Below, in pieces: positions 27,601-35,861 of a DNA stretch of 64,000 nt (its first letter is position 1; each line of letters starts with the position of its first letter). The position numbers were made by a program, and so were the translations under genes. The stretch is taken from positions 868,001 to 932,000 of the forward strand of contig OZ282574.1 in assembly GCA_965641885.1 (NCBI GenBank), in the 5' to 3' direction. This stretch comes from Pseudophaeobacter sp965641885 (lineage in GTDB: Bacteria > Pseudomonadota > Alphaproteobacteria > Rhodobacterales > Rhodobacteraceae). The notes under the pieces were generated by a model. The model was not told the origin of the DNA, searched no databases, and saw nothing but the letters and a program-made list of their open reading frames with translations.

Positions 27601-27725
27601 TCCTGCTGCGTTCGGAAATCAGGTTCGATCAGGCGGAACGCAAGTTTCTTCTTGAGACGGAGGAGGATGCTGCGGCAATCGATCTTGCAGACCTGTTCGA
27701 GGCGGAAGAGGAGGCGGCGGCCTGA
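24612..27725 (+). CDS. Unknown large helical protein with hydrophobic segments, third gene of the cassette
   Basis: A 1037-residue protein with no recognised family and no signal peptide. Long amphipathic helices alternate with hydrophobic, Ala/Gly-rich segments near residues 201-224, 275-295, 420-440, 457-477 and 643-676. These could insert in a membrane or pack in a helical bundle. The C-terminal third has more ordinary globular composition and ends in a strongly acidic tail. A GGGAG site precedes the ATG by about 10 bases, and the gene follows the second cassette gene by 20 bp. The arrangement of hydrophobic helices is compatible with a pore-forming or membrane-acting protein, but this is speculation. 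Confidence 0.8.
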   Translation: MTNFTEPQITWLQTAVGRSGEFAEAALHEEEKSQALQDILANVGQLSADLVAAQDFSVEWTETQRKHFWSKTATETRVVATMAWSTGDRDSDVDTRHDLRDGYQVDPDKAREVQKMHQKLVELQTKMEAAVDSEGNPLFTARDIERELWSPLVKANVIPSNAVADQYSQEAQVFNGACEIYGEQLKQHSKTASKHEKLQRGLMIAKDTVALMGSAASAAISIANFDGASMSQSEKNELADLKKQDSDNTMPPDKQARLDDLKVQDQSGKEAKRQQAYATLAFGLANGAFDLANKALDKPSEKRNWDIAELACNVVAQAAIASISSDQAERNANDKGTAALQSYKQGTDVAKKVISASLAGSKMVFRFKDLLDAPPSGRDGIAKALVATLADAIGNGLGALDVPKGKDEHGQTVDGTNGQWSKIGAYVAAGLVGAANIAQIVKLVHAAGQPDSNKKIDPAALMAAIGLNVVEGIMIGTYEPASAGVREKVDNDQHSTAPLQETAAMETSRLAATGKDIGDMTKALQGANSLFAAFPVSQTIDPDKMQAKLALANADLEAQAREEDFASYQKRMNEDEAFKNELLADIAQETEERQVELMKLIEDATPSPDDLADQEKAQKAMAAMDKLIAEAEAVKMKWMVIEQLSSGVTTILVKFLPGASLASAIRQLAMDVAYLVKKSDELNLWLTNTALTYGNDSVYGPAISSRVASAKIQVSQKTLDTITSLTGVVMESLRLADITGVATAGTIANSMARALTNYGYKMQKEAAVAQGWALYKQARLPENKGDRKLARKAMRWNSTLSKCVLAYGIVKDGDPIAKEVARNCGLTPEILQDQSDVCQKVVSYFMSVYSDDPVVLHRIPIAKPWHPGTPEVTLTSWIRFKAAAGAKAVPSLSKDSAKTPAIDKHFARLTELCGGGPGYAAKRDADFPANDSMMRRSDDYGSFLDEALAATQGLVTTLDGYVPLNGAPPAEEGEAWTENAQHKDMTAIVESFRALAILLRSEIRFDQAERKFLLETEEDAAAIDLADLFEAEEEAAA

Positions 27726-27815
27726 GCCTGGCCGCATGGCTGAGTGGCTGAACCCAAAGAGATCTTTCGTCCGCTATCCAGTCTTGCCAAGACGTGCCGC
27801 GCGGGTGAAGCGAAA

Positions 27816-29429
27816 TTATTCGCGCTTTAGCAGGCAGTCCATAAGCTCAGTCTTGCGGAAGGGTTTCGTTATGAAGTCGTTCATGCCTGCTTCAAAACAC
27901 AGTGTCGCATCGCTGGGCTGCGCGTTGGCCGTGAGGGCAATAATGCGACACTCCGGGCGCTGGCTGTCTTTTTCAAATAGGCGGATCATTCGGGTGGCTT
28001 CCAGGCCTCCCATGACCGGCATGGACAGATCCATCAGAACCAGATCGAAATTTATTTTTTGAAAGACCTCCAGCGCGAGGAGCCCGTTGGCAACAAAGTG
28101 GAGATCGGCGCCTGCTGTTTCAAGCATTTTGCGAACAACCAATTGGTTTGTTCTGTTATCCTCGGCCACAAGAATATTCAGGTGCTTCAGGGGGCCATCA
28201 GAGGGGTTGTTAAGCAGCCGGTCTGAATCTGAGGGCGCGGCGGGTAGAGGCAGGTGTATTTTTGCTTGTTTTACCGCAGTAGCGGGGGCCAGTGTGCTTG
28301 CGTCGCCAAGCGGAAGGTCGAGCAGTACAGAAAAAGTTGCCCCCTGTTGCGGAGCAGATTCCAGCGCTATTTTCCCGCCCATTTTGTCAATCAGCGCCTG
28401 TGAGATCGCAAGCCCCAGGCCGGTCCCCTCTACATTGCTGCTGGCGGCTCTTTCAATCTGTTCAAATGCTGAAAAAATCGTGGCCTGCTGCGCCTTTTCA
28501 ATCCCGCGACCCGTATCTGTTATCGAGAGTTTGAGAGGACGTTCCGGGGCACCGGGGTCATAGGTAACAGCAACGGTGATATGACCTTTTTCTGTGAACT
28601 TGATCGCATTGCCAAGCAGGTTCAGCAAGATTTGTCGCAGCTTCGCGGCATCTCCAATGAAAGTCGAAGGCGTGCTGTCGTCATATTCTACGTGAAAACC
28701 CAATCCTTTGTACGCCGCTTTTACGGACAGAAGAGTGGCAGTATCTAAAACAAGCTCACGAAGAGAAAAGGCCTCATTGTGCAAGGAAATTTTTTCAGCT
28801 CTGATCTTGGAGAAATCCAAAACGTCGTTGATGATAGCCAGCAAGGCATTGGCCGAATTGAGAATCGTATTGGCAAAAAGGGATTGTTTGCTGTCGAGCG
28901 CGGTTTCTTGCAAGAGTTCGCACATGCCAATAATGCCATTCATCGGCGTCCTGATCTCATGGCTCACATTCGCCAGAAAGCGCTCTTTTGCCAGGTTTGC
29001 TTCTTCGGCCTTTTCCTTGGCCATTTTGGTGAGTTCCAGTGCCGTGTCGCGTTCGCGTTCCGAGGTCACATCTGCGGAGGCGCCGACAAGGTGGGTGAGG
29101 GTGCCATCTGCATCAAACACTGGCGTCAGAGTTGTGCGCAGATATCGTGTCATCTGGATTGCAGGAAGTGTCATCTCGTAGATTTCTTCCTTACGGGACG
29201 ATATCACACTGAGATGCTTGGACAGGGCATTTTGTCCGGTTGTGCCACCGTAGACCTCTAGCGCTGTTTTACCCAGAAAATCTTTCGGAGATAGCTTGGT
29301 AATAGCCCGTGATTTTGCATTCATCGCCACGTATCGCGGTAGGTTGTCTGCACCAACTTCCAAGACGATAACGGCCATATCTACGGCTTCGAGGAGTTCA
29401 TATTGGTTTGCAGGCGTTCCTTGATGCAC
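27816..29429 (-). CDS. Hybrid histidine kinase (PAS-HisKA-HATPase-REC)
   Basis: A 537-residue soluble sensor kinase. A PAS-like domain (about 8-125) is followed by HisKA with the phospho-accepting His in NVSHEIRTPMNG (about 158), an HATPase domain (about 265-380) with NLLGNAIKFTEKG and GTGLGL, and a receiver (about 418-535) with the aspartate in LVLMDLSMPVMGG. The GTG start is backed by AAGGAAA 6 bases upstream. There is no transmembrane part, so it senses an intracellular cue. It converges on the unknown cassette with 90 bp between stops. No output regulator is adjacent. Confidence 0.92.
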   Translation of the reverse strand: MHQGTPANQYELLEAVDMAVIVLEVGADNLPRYVAMNAKSRAITKLSPKDFLGKTALEVYGGTTGQNALSKHLSVISSRKEEIYEMTLPAIQMTRYLRTTLTPVFDADGTLTHLVGASADVTSERERDTALELTKMAKEKAEEANLAKERFLANVSHEIRTPMNGIIGMCELLQETALDSKQSLFANTILNSANALLAIINDVLDFSKIRAEKISLHNEAFSLRELVLDTATLLSVKAAYKGLGFHVEYDDSTPSTFIGDAAKLRQILLNLLGNAIKFTEKGHITVAVTYDPGAPERPLKLSITDTGRGIEKAQQATIFSAFEQIERAASSNVEGTGLGLAISQALIDKMGGKIALESAPQQGATFSVLLDLPLGDASTLAPATAVKQAKIHLPLPAAPSDSDRLLNNPSDGPLKHLNILVAEDNRTNQLVVRKMLETAGADLHFVANGLLALEVFQKINFDLVLMDLSMPVMGGLEATRMIRLFEKDSQRPECRIIALTANAQPSDATLCFEAGMNDFITKPFRKTELMDCLLKRE

Positions 29430-29901
29430 TTTTCGTTTCCTTTAAACTGTATACTCGTCACTGGTGGCCCGGTCGCACCAAGTATTCCATATCTGACATT
29501 GGTTGGCGAATGCTAGATTTCTGCCCTTCATTCAGCATGCATCCTGTGAAAGCAGCGCAATTGCGCCGATGGTGATTGCAGTCCCAGACGCGGCACAGCA
29601 CACCAGCACAGGACGCGAGCACGGGCTCTTAGCTCTCAGCAGATTGGGATAGGAAAAATGCGATTGGCTGGCCGTTCGGCCATGGGTAGGGGCGCCGTCT
29701 GACATCTCTATATCTGTCAGCGACTGGCTGCTGGGATCAGCCGAGAGTGTGGTCCGAAGTGACAGTGCGGCCTTCGCAGTGACATCGCACGTTTCTTTTG
29801 ATTTCGGGCTATCAGAGCGTATCGGGCGAAATTTCAGGGGCTCGCTATGCTACGCCGCAACGCAAGCCCCTTTCTGTTTTAGCGCCTTAACGGCAGGCCA
29901 G
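29430..29901. other. Intergenic region upstream of the hybrid kinase
   Basis: About 470 bases between two genes on the minus strand. I see no gene supported by a good start and ribosome-binding site. Near 29837-29880 a GGGGCT/AGCCCC pair is followed by a T-rich run in the plus direction, which could end an unannotated transcript; this is weak. Confidence 0.4.
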
Positions 29902-30816
29902 TTAAAGTGCCTCGACGGCAAGCTGCGCCATTTCCAGAATTGCCTCACGTGAGTTGGCAACGGCAATAAAGCGGGCGTTGTGGCAGAATTTTGCGCCTTT
30001 GACACCGCAGGCAGCCTCCAGCGCCTCATCCGTCAATCCGGCCCAGGCCGCGGGGAGGTCGGCGCGTTGTTCGAAGGTGTCATTGGACAGTTTGATGCCA
30101 TTGAGCGTCCAGTCGCTGCCGCGCGGATTGACCACGAACAGCATATGATCTGCCCCCGCCTTATCCATCGCCGAGCGGTAGGGCATGCCCATTGGCAATT
30201 CCAGAATGGGAGAGCTGCCCGCTTGTGCGATGGCTGACAGAACCAGATTTTGCGCCCGGGCCTTGGCTGCTAGATTGTTGATAGCAGCCTCGATAAAGCA
30301 GCGCGCTATGGGCAGCGCCGCCTTAAATGCATCGTCGTCGGCGGTGGGGGACGGATCATCAAACACAGGTTTGAGGCTTCCCAACAGGGCCGGCAGGGTC
30401 AGGATCGACAGGGGGCCGGCCACTGACGGGTCCATGGCTCCATTGTCCAGCAGGTCGATGGGCAGCACAAATTTGGTGTCAAAACTTGTGTGGATCGCCT
30501 CGATCTCGTCTGCAGGCACATCAAGCGCTGCCAGATAGGCGCGACCGTAGTGGGCCCAGATCAGTCCAAACGAGCTAAAGGGCTGGCCGTCTTCGCGCAA
30601 CGGATTGGGGCGCTGGTGGTGGTCAAAGATCTGTTCTGCAACGCTGTACATGCCCCCCACATCGTAGATGATTTTATGTGCTGCCGGCGCAAGGATGCTG
30701 CGGTCTCGTGTGCGGCTCAGCTCTGCCTGCGGGAATAGATGCGTCAGCACCACAGAAGACAACAGCTCGTCTGCGTGGAAGCCGCCAGAATGCGTAACAA
30801 GGGAGGTAATGGTCAT
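29902..30816 (-). CDS. MYG1 family protein (predicted 3'-5' exonuclease/DHH-like hydrolase)
   Basis: A 304-residue protein with the MYG1 hallmarks: an N-terminal VTHSGGFHADELLSS metal-binding motif and DHHQRPNP about 65 residues later. Both are histidine/aspartate motifs of a DHH-like fold. Eukaryotic MYG1 has been described as a nuclease acting on RNA; the bacterial role is not established. The ATG lies in a normal context upstream of a 250-bp gap. It is not in an obvious operon. Confidence 0.88.
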   Translation of the reverse strand: MTITSLVTHSGGFHADELLSSVVLTHLFPQAELSRTRDRSILAPAAHKIIYDVGGMYSVAEQIFDHHQRPNPLREDGQPFSSFGLIWAHYGRAYLAALDVPADEIEAIHTSFDTKFVLPIDLLDNGAMDPSVAGPLSILTLPALLGSLKPVFDDPSPTADDDAFKAALPIARCFIEAAINNLAAKARAQNLVLSAIAQAGSSPILELPMGMPYRSAMDKAGADHMLFVVNPRGSDWTLNGIKLSNDTFEQRADLPAAWAGLTDEALEAACGVKGAKFCHNARFIAVANSREAILEMAQLAVEAL

Positions 30817-30971
30817 GAGGTGGCTCCAAAAGATCGGATGGATGAGAGAGGCGGCCGGTCCGGTCGCGCAACGGGCATGTTAAGGGCTCTCTTCACAGTG
30901 GAAGGCTGTCAGATCAACCGTTTTATTTGAGAGATAGTGAAACCCGGGCACAGGTGTGAAACGAAACAACA

Positions 30972-30999
30972 CAGGCGGCCGTAACCAGGCGGCCGTAAT
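30972..30999. repeat. 2 x 14-bp tandem repeat
   Basis: Two adjacent units, CAGGCGGCCGTAAC and CAGGCGGCCGTAAT, lie in the gap between the MYG1 and TetR genes, followed by a partial third copy starting CAGG. Confidence 0.8.
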
Positions 31000-31062
31000 C
31001 AGGGGGCAGACAGGCACGGTGATCTTGTTTGGCTTAGCCTCAGTCAGGTCAAGAGCGTGTTT

Positions 31063-31629
31063 TCAGGGGCGCGCTGCGGTAGCTATCAGACTGGTCGCCG
31101 CGGCTTTGGCGTCTCGTCCGGCCTCCGCATTGCCCTGCATGACTGCAAGGACAATGGCGCCTTCCTTTAAGAGCATCAGCTGCCTGGCAAGCGCGACGGG
31201 GTTTTGCAGGCCTGCCTGCGTGGCGAGATCTTCCACATATTCCAACAACATCTGCTTATGCGCCGCCGATTGGATATGGATCGGGTTTTCAGGGTCCTGG
31301 AATTCTGACACCGCTTTTATGAACATGCAGCCTTTGAATTCGGGGGTTTCCAACCATTCCTGCAGGACGTCAAAAATTGCCAGGAGCCGGTCCTTTGGCG
31401 CCTCTGCAATCTCTTCGATCTGGCGGCAGAACCAGTTTCGAAACCGCTCATCACGCAGTCGAAGAACAGCAAGGATGATATCCTCTTTGGTCCGGAAGTG
31501 TTTGTACATTGATGTCTTGGAAATGCCCGTTTCGGCGACCAGCTTGTCCATCCCGGTGGCGTTGAACCCCTCGCGATAGAACACATCCAGCGCTTTTCTG
31601 ACGAGCTCATCTCGTTTGTTTGGCCGCAT
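31063..31629 (-). CDS. TetR/AcrR family transcriptional regulator
   Basis: A 188-residue regulator. The N-terminal helix-turn-helix is clear (about residues 5-50, with GMDKLVAETGISKTSMYKHF), followed by a helical ligand-binding domain. The ATG at 31629 is chosen because the family normally begins a few residues before the DNA-binding domain; the frame is open to 31755 but the added residues look noncoding. It is divergent from the flavin-binding pseudogene, and two palindromic TGTACCGATC sites lie between them. It may also influence the RND pump operon beyond, which is weaker inference. Confidence 0.9.
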   Translation of the reverse strand: MRPNKRDELVRKALDVFYREGFNATGMDKLVAETGISKTSMYKHFRTKEDIILAVLRLRDERFRNWFCRQIEEIAEAPKDRLLAIFDVLQEWLETPEFKGCMFIKAVSEFQDPENPIHIQSAAHKQMLLEYVEDLATQAGLQNPVALARQLMLLKEGAIVLAVMQGNAEAGRDAKAAATSLIATAARP

Positions 31630-31784
31630 GTCAGGCTTCCTATCTGTACTGAGTGGTAAACATACATACAGGTGCGGAGCCTGAACCGCCAGCACAAAAA
31701 GGCGTGAAAATAGGTGGCCAAAGGGGAATATAGCCAGTGTTCTGCCAGTCTTCATCCTATGCGGGCAAATTTTTCTTGATTCGA

Positions 31785-31832
31785 TGTACCGATCTGTACA
31801 TATGTGGCCTTTAAAGTGTACCGATCAGTAAT
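31785..31832. promoter_or_regulatory. Pair of candidate TetR operators
   Basis: TGTACCGATCTGTACA (31785-31800) is a near-perfect palindrome. A second, partial copy starts at 31817 (TGTACCGATCAGTA), giving a centre spacing of 32 bp, about three DNA turns. They sit between the TetR gene and the divergent flavin-binding gene, where operators for both would be expected. Confidence 0.65.
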
Positions 31833-31924
31833 CTAGTTCTGATACCGCGCGTCAGCGCTGAAAAGGAACCGGATCATGACGCATATTCTGAACCTCTGAT
31901 TTGACCGCTGACAAGGAGATCCCT

Positions 31925-32566
31925 ATGCCCCGTGCCTTTGCTGAAATTGCGTTTACCCCAAATGTCCGTGCCGAACAGGCCCGTATGGGCTCTGCGCAAG
32001 GCTACGCCAGGTTCCTGTCCCCCGACGCTGAGGGCGGCAAGGCCCTGAGCGCTGCTGAAGCCGCCTTTATCCATGCCCGTGACGGGTTCTAGCAGGCAAC
32101 GGTGTCTGAAACAGGCTGGCCCTATGTTCAGTTTCGCGGTGGGCCGCATGGCTTTCTGAGGGTCATTGATGATCAGACGATCGCCTATGCGGATTACCGT
32201 GGAAACCGTCAGTATCTGAGCCGGGGCAACCTGGCAGGCGACAGTCGTGTCTCGCTGATCCTGATGGACTACCCCAATCGCAGGCGTCTGAAAATCTGGG
32301 GCCGGGTGCAGATCGTCGAAGGCGAGGCGGCTGCGGAGCTGCTGGCCAGCCTGCATGACCCGGACTACGCCGGACGGCCCGAACGCGTGCTTGTCATCAA
32401 GGTCGAAGCTTTTGATTGGAACTGCCCGGCTCATATTCCTCCCCCGCTAACCCTGGATGAACTGGTGCCACATGTTGAACAGATGCGGGCACAGATTGCG
32501 GCCCTCAAAGCCGAAAACGCGCAGCTTGCCGAGCAGCTTTCTGTGCAGCTGACCAGTGCGCCGTGA
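31925..32566 (+). pseudogene. Pyridoxamine 5'-phosphate oxidase-like flavoprotein, interrupted by an in-frame TAG
   Basis: A flavin-binding split-barrel protein of about 213 codons, interrupted after residue 55. The first part ends ...FIHARDGF, then TAG at 32090-32092, and the same frame resumes QATVSETGWPYVQFRGGP. Both halves fit one family protein, and in the homologues I recall the interrupted position is a tyrosine (FYQATVSETGWPY), so TAC or TAT changed to TAG is the simplest explanation. The C-terminus carries a leucine-rich coiled coil. A strong AAGGAGAT precedes the ATG at 31925. Sequencing error, a recent inactivating mutation, or translational reinitiation at the GTG at 32102 are the options. 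It is divergent from the TetR gene. Confidence 0.85.
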
Positions 32567-32663
32567 CATATCATTGAAAAAATTATGAAGTGTGGCGCCT
32601 TCTTCTTGCAACGCCCGGCACCGCAACACCCGGCACTGCGGCGCCTTGATCCAGCCAGTTCAG

Positions 32664-32700
32664 CAAAGAAATCTGGCCGCCCCAGCAAGGGGGCGGCCAG
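32664..32700 (-). terminator. Intrinsic terminator of the RND operon
   Basis: An 11-bp perfect stem (CTGGCCGCCCC at 32673-32683 with its complement at 32690-32700) lies 30 bp beyond the permease stop. On the minus strand it is followed by ATTTCTTTGC. Confidence 0.65.
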
Positions 32701-32729
32701 AGGTATGACGCGCAGAAGGGGCGGTGGCG

Positions 32730-35700
32730 CTACTGTGACTGCTCTAGCTGAGGCGCTTGCGGACCTTTCAGGCGTTCCCGTATAGACTGCATCAGGGCGT
32801 AGAGCAGTGGTACGACAATCACGCCCAGCACTGTAGCGGCCAGCATGCCGCCAAACACAGCAATCCCAATGGCCTTTTGGCTGGCGGCCCCGGCACCTGA
32901 GGCAATGAGCAAAGGCACAACCCCCAACAAAAACGAAAGAGCGGTCATCATGACGGCACGGAAACGCTGCTGGGCTGCCTCGCGGGCTGCTTCAAGGATA
33001 GAAAGTCCGGATGCGCGCTGCTCCATTGCGAATTCCACAATCAGAATGGCGTTTTTGGAGGCCAGACCGATCAGCATGATCATCCCGATCTGGGTGTAGA
33101 GGTTGATATCACTGCCTGTCAGCGCCACAGCAGCAACGGCCCCGAACAGCGCCACAATGACCGACAGCAAGATCGCCACGGGCATGGTCCAGCTCTCATA
33201 TTGCGCCACCAGAAACAGATAAGCAAAGAGCACGGCAAGCAGCAGGATAACGAGCACCATGCCTGAGGAGTCCAGCTGTTGTTGCGCCGTGCCTGTCCAC
33301 TCAAAGGCGTAGCCAGCGGGCAGGGCGGTTGCGGCCTCCTCTTGCAAGACCCGGATCGCGTCCCCTGTTGAGAGCCCGGCGGCGGGCACGGCGGTCACGG
33401 TGGCTGAGCGGAACATATTGTGACGTTTCAGGATCATAGGCCCCAGAATATTTTCCACATCAATCAGGGTCGCCAGCGGGATCATTTCACCGGTCTGCGA
33501 TCGCACGTAGAGAGCGCCAATGTCTTCTATCTTGTCCCGGTAGTCTCCGTCGGCCTGAACCATCACGCGGTATACGCGACCGAACAAATTGAAATCATTG
33601 ACGTAGTATGATCCGAGATGCGCCTGCATGGTCTGAAAGACTTCGGAGATAGAAACCTCCAGGGTTTTGGCCTTCTCGCGGTCCAGATCGACAAACAGCT
33701 GTGGCACATTGGCCCGGAAGGTTGTGTAGGATTGCGAAAGTTCAGGCCGTTGATTGGCGGCATAGACCAAAGAGCCAACAGCCTGTGACAGGTCCTGTGC
33801 TGTGCCACCGGCAGTTTGCTGCACTTCCATCTCAACCCCCGCAGACATGCCCAGCCCAGAAATGGGCGGCGGGTTAAAGGCCACAATACTTGCCGCAGCC
33901 TCAAGGTTTGCGATGCCATATATTTGCTGCAAAATTGCGTTTGGCTGCAGCTCAACTGTTTGACGTTCATCCCATGGGGCCAGGCTGACGATGATCATGG
34001 CCCCATTGGCACCGGCGCCATTCAACAGGCTAAAGCCATTCACCAGAATGGTATTTTCCACGCCTGGGATCTGTTCGATCTGCGCATTCACCCGCGCAGT
34101 GACGGTTTCTGTGCGCCCCAGAGCAGCGGCGTCTGGCAATTGGACGTCAACAAACAGATAGCCATTGTCCTCTGACGGCAGGAAGCCCTTGGAGGTGATG
34201 CCAAAAAGGCTACCTGAGCCGATGGACACAGCCACAACGACCGCAAGGCCAATGACCGGAAAGCGCAACAGACGCCGCACCACTGACACATAGCCGGTGC
34301 GCAGCCCGTTCACGCCGCCTTCGAAGACAGCCAAAAGCCCTGTGGGCGGGCCGGAGCGTGCCTTTAGGATAATGCTGCACAGCGCCGGCGATAGCGTCAG
34401 CGCGTTCACAGAGGAAATCACCACAGCAACAGAGATGGTGATGGCAAACTGGGAAAACAGCTCTCCGGTGATCCCAGGCATGAAGGTCACGGGGACAAAC
34501 ACCGCCAGCAGGACCAGGGTTGTTGCAATCACCGGGCCGGTAATCTGCATCATTGCCTTGCGGGTGGCATCCGGCGGGCTGAGGCCCTCTTCAGCAATAA
34601 GACGTTCAACGTTTTCTACCACAACGATGGCGTCATCCACCACAATGCCAATGGCCAGCACCAGGGCAAAAAGCGAAATGGTGTTGAGCGTCATTCCGAG
34701 CACCAAAAGAAAGGCAAAGGTCCCGATCAAGGACACAGGGATAGCAACGGCGGGAATGATAGTGGCGCGCCACGAGCCCAGAAAAACAAAGACCACTGCG
34801 ATCACCAGGCCGAAGGTCAGCATCAGGGTCGAGATCACATCATTCAGAGATTGTTCAACAAAGTCAGTGGTGTCAAAAGGAACCGAGTATTTGACGTCCT
34901 CGGGAAAGGCCTGAGACAGACGATCAAGCTCGGCACGGACCAGGCTGGAAATTTCCAGAGCATTGGCGCCCGGCGCCTGATACACGGCAATAATGGTGGC
35001 CGCGTCGCCTTCAAAATAGCCTGAGTTGCCATAGTTCACCGAGCCCAGTTCGACCCGGGCAATGTCTTTCAGGCGAACCAGACTGCTGGTGGCACCGGTT
35101 CTGATGACAATGTCGCCGAACTCTTCAGCGGTGCTGAGGCGGCCTTTGGATTTGATGGTATACTGGAACACCTGCTCCCCCGTCACCGGAGGTGCCCCAA
35201 TCTGACCTGCTGAGACTTCAAGGCTCTGCTCGCGGATTGCAGCGATCACGTCGCCTGGTGTAATCGCCAGCGCCGCCATTTTGCTGGGGTCCATCCAGAC
35301 CCGCATGGCATAGTCAAAACTGGTCAGAACATCGACCTTACCCACACCCGGCACGCGGGACAGGGCATCCTTGAGGTTGATAGAAGCATAGTTGGACAGG
35401 AAAATGCGGTCATAGGTTCCGTCTGGTGACGACAGAGTTGTGACCAGCAACATGTTGGTTGAGCTCTTTTGCGTCACCACTCCAGAGGATATAACTTCTG
35501 CCGGAAGGCTGGCGGTTGCCTGCGCCACTCTGTTTTGTACATTGACCGAGGCAATATCCGGGTCAGTTCCCACTTCAAAGGTGACCGAAAGCGAGTAGCT
35601 GCCAGTGTCGCTGGAGCTGGAGGACATGTATATCATATCATCCACCCCGTTGACCTGGGCTTCGATGGGCGCTGCAACACTCTTTTCAACTGTTTCGGCA

Positions 35701-35861
35701 TTGGCGCCTGTGTAGCTGGCGGTCACAGAGACAACAGGGGGTGTGATTTCTGGAAACTGGGCGACCGGCAAAGCAAAATAGCCAATGAGACCCATACAGG
35801 TGAGGACCAGCGAAATAACGATGGCGAATTTTGGACGCGAGATGAAAACCGAAGAGAACAC
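32730..35861 (-). CDS. RND multidrug efflux permease (HAE-1/AcrB type)
   Basis: A 1043-residue proton-driven inner-membrane pump. The proton-relay aspartates are in GIVVDDAIVVVENVER and the partner lysine in IGLASKNAILIVEFA. The two large periplasmic loops and 12 membrane helices of AcrB proteins can be traced from the MFSSVFISRPKFAIVISLVL start. The GTG start directly follows the adaptor stop (35861/35862), so translation is tightly coupled. No TolC-family gene is present. The TetR regulator about 1.1 kb away is a possible regulator but is not adjacent. Confidence 0.95.
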   Translation of the reverse strand: MFSSVFISRPKFAIVISLVLTCMGLIGYFALPVAQFPEITPPVVSVTASYTGANAETVEKSVAAPIEAQVNGVDDMIYMSSSSSDTGSYSLSVTFEVGTDPDIASVNVQNRVAQATASLPAEVISSGVVTQKSSTNMLLVTTLSSPDGTYDRIFLSNYASINLKDALSRVPGVGKVDVLTSFDYAMRVWMDPSKMAALAITPGDVIAAIREQSLEVSAGQIGAPPVTGEQVFQYTIKSKGRLSTAEEFGDIVIRTGATSSLVRLKDIARVELGSVNYGNSGYFEGDAATIIAVYQAPGANALEISSLVRAELDRLSQAFPEDVKYSVPFDTTDFVEQSLNDVISTLMLTFGLVIAVVFVFLGSWRATIIPAVAIPVSLIGTFAFLLVLGMTLNTISLFALVLAIGIVVDDAIVVVENVERLIAEEGLSPPDATRKAMMQITGPVIATTLVLLAVFVPVTFMPGITGELFSQFAITISVAVVISSVNALTLSPALCSIILKARSGPPTGLLAVFEGGVNGLRTGYVSVVRRLLRFPVIGLAVVVAVSIGSGSLFGITSKGFLPSEDNGYLFVDVQLPDAAALGRTETVTARVNAQIEQIPGVENTILVNGFSLLNGAGANGAMIIVSLAPWDERQTVELQPNAILQQIYGIANLEAAASIVAFNPPPISGLGMSAGVEMEVQQTAGGTAQDLSQAVGSLVYAANQRPELSQSYTTFRANVPQLFVDLDREKAKTLEVSISEVFQTMQAHLGSYYVNDFNLFGRVYRVMVQADGDYRDKIEDIGALYVRSQTGEMIPLATLIDVENILGPMILKRHNMFRSATVTAVPAAGLSTGDAIRVLQEEAATALPAGYAFEWTGTAQQQLDSSGMVLVILLLAVLFAYLFLVAQYESWTMPVAILLSVIVALFGAVAAVALTGSDINLYTQIGMIMLIGLASKNAILIVEFAMEQRASGLSILEAAREAAQQRFRAVMMTALSFLLGVVPLLIASGAGAASQKAIGIAVFGGMLAATVLGVIVVPLLYALMQSIRERLKGPQAPQLEQSQ

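Noticed and set aside
20416..27725. Assignment of the helical cassette to a known toxin, type VI effector or gas-vesicle system.
   Set aside because: No signature of these families (MIX, Rhs, VgrG, PAAR or GvpA) was seen; any such label would be guesswork.
32090..32092. TAG read as pyrrolysine or selenocysteine-like recoding in the flavin gene.
   Set aside because: There is no sign of recoding elements, and a Tyr-to-stop change fits the homologues I recall.
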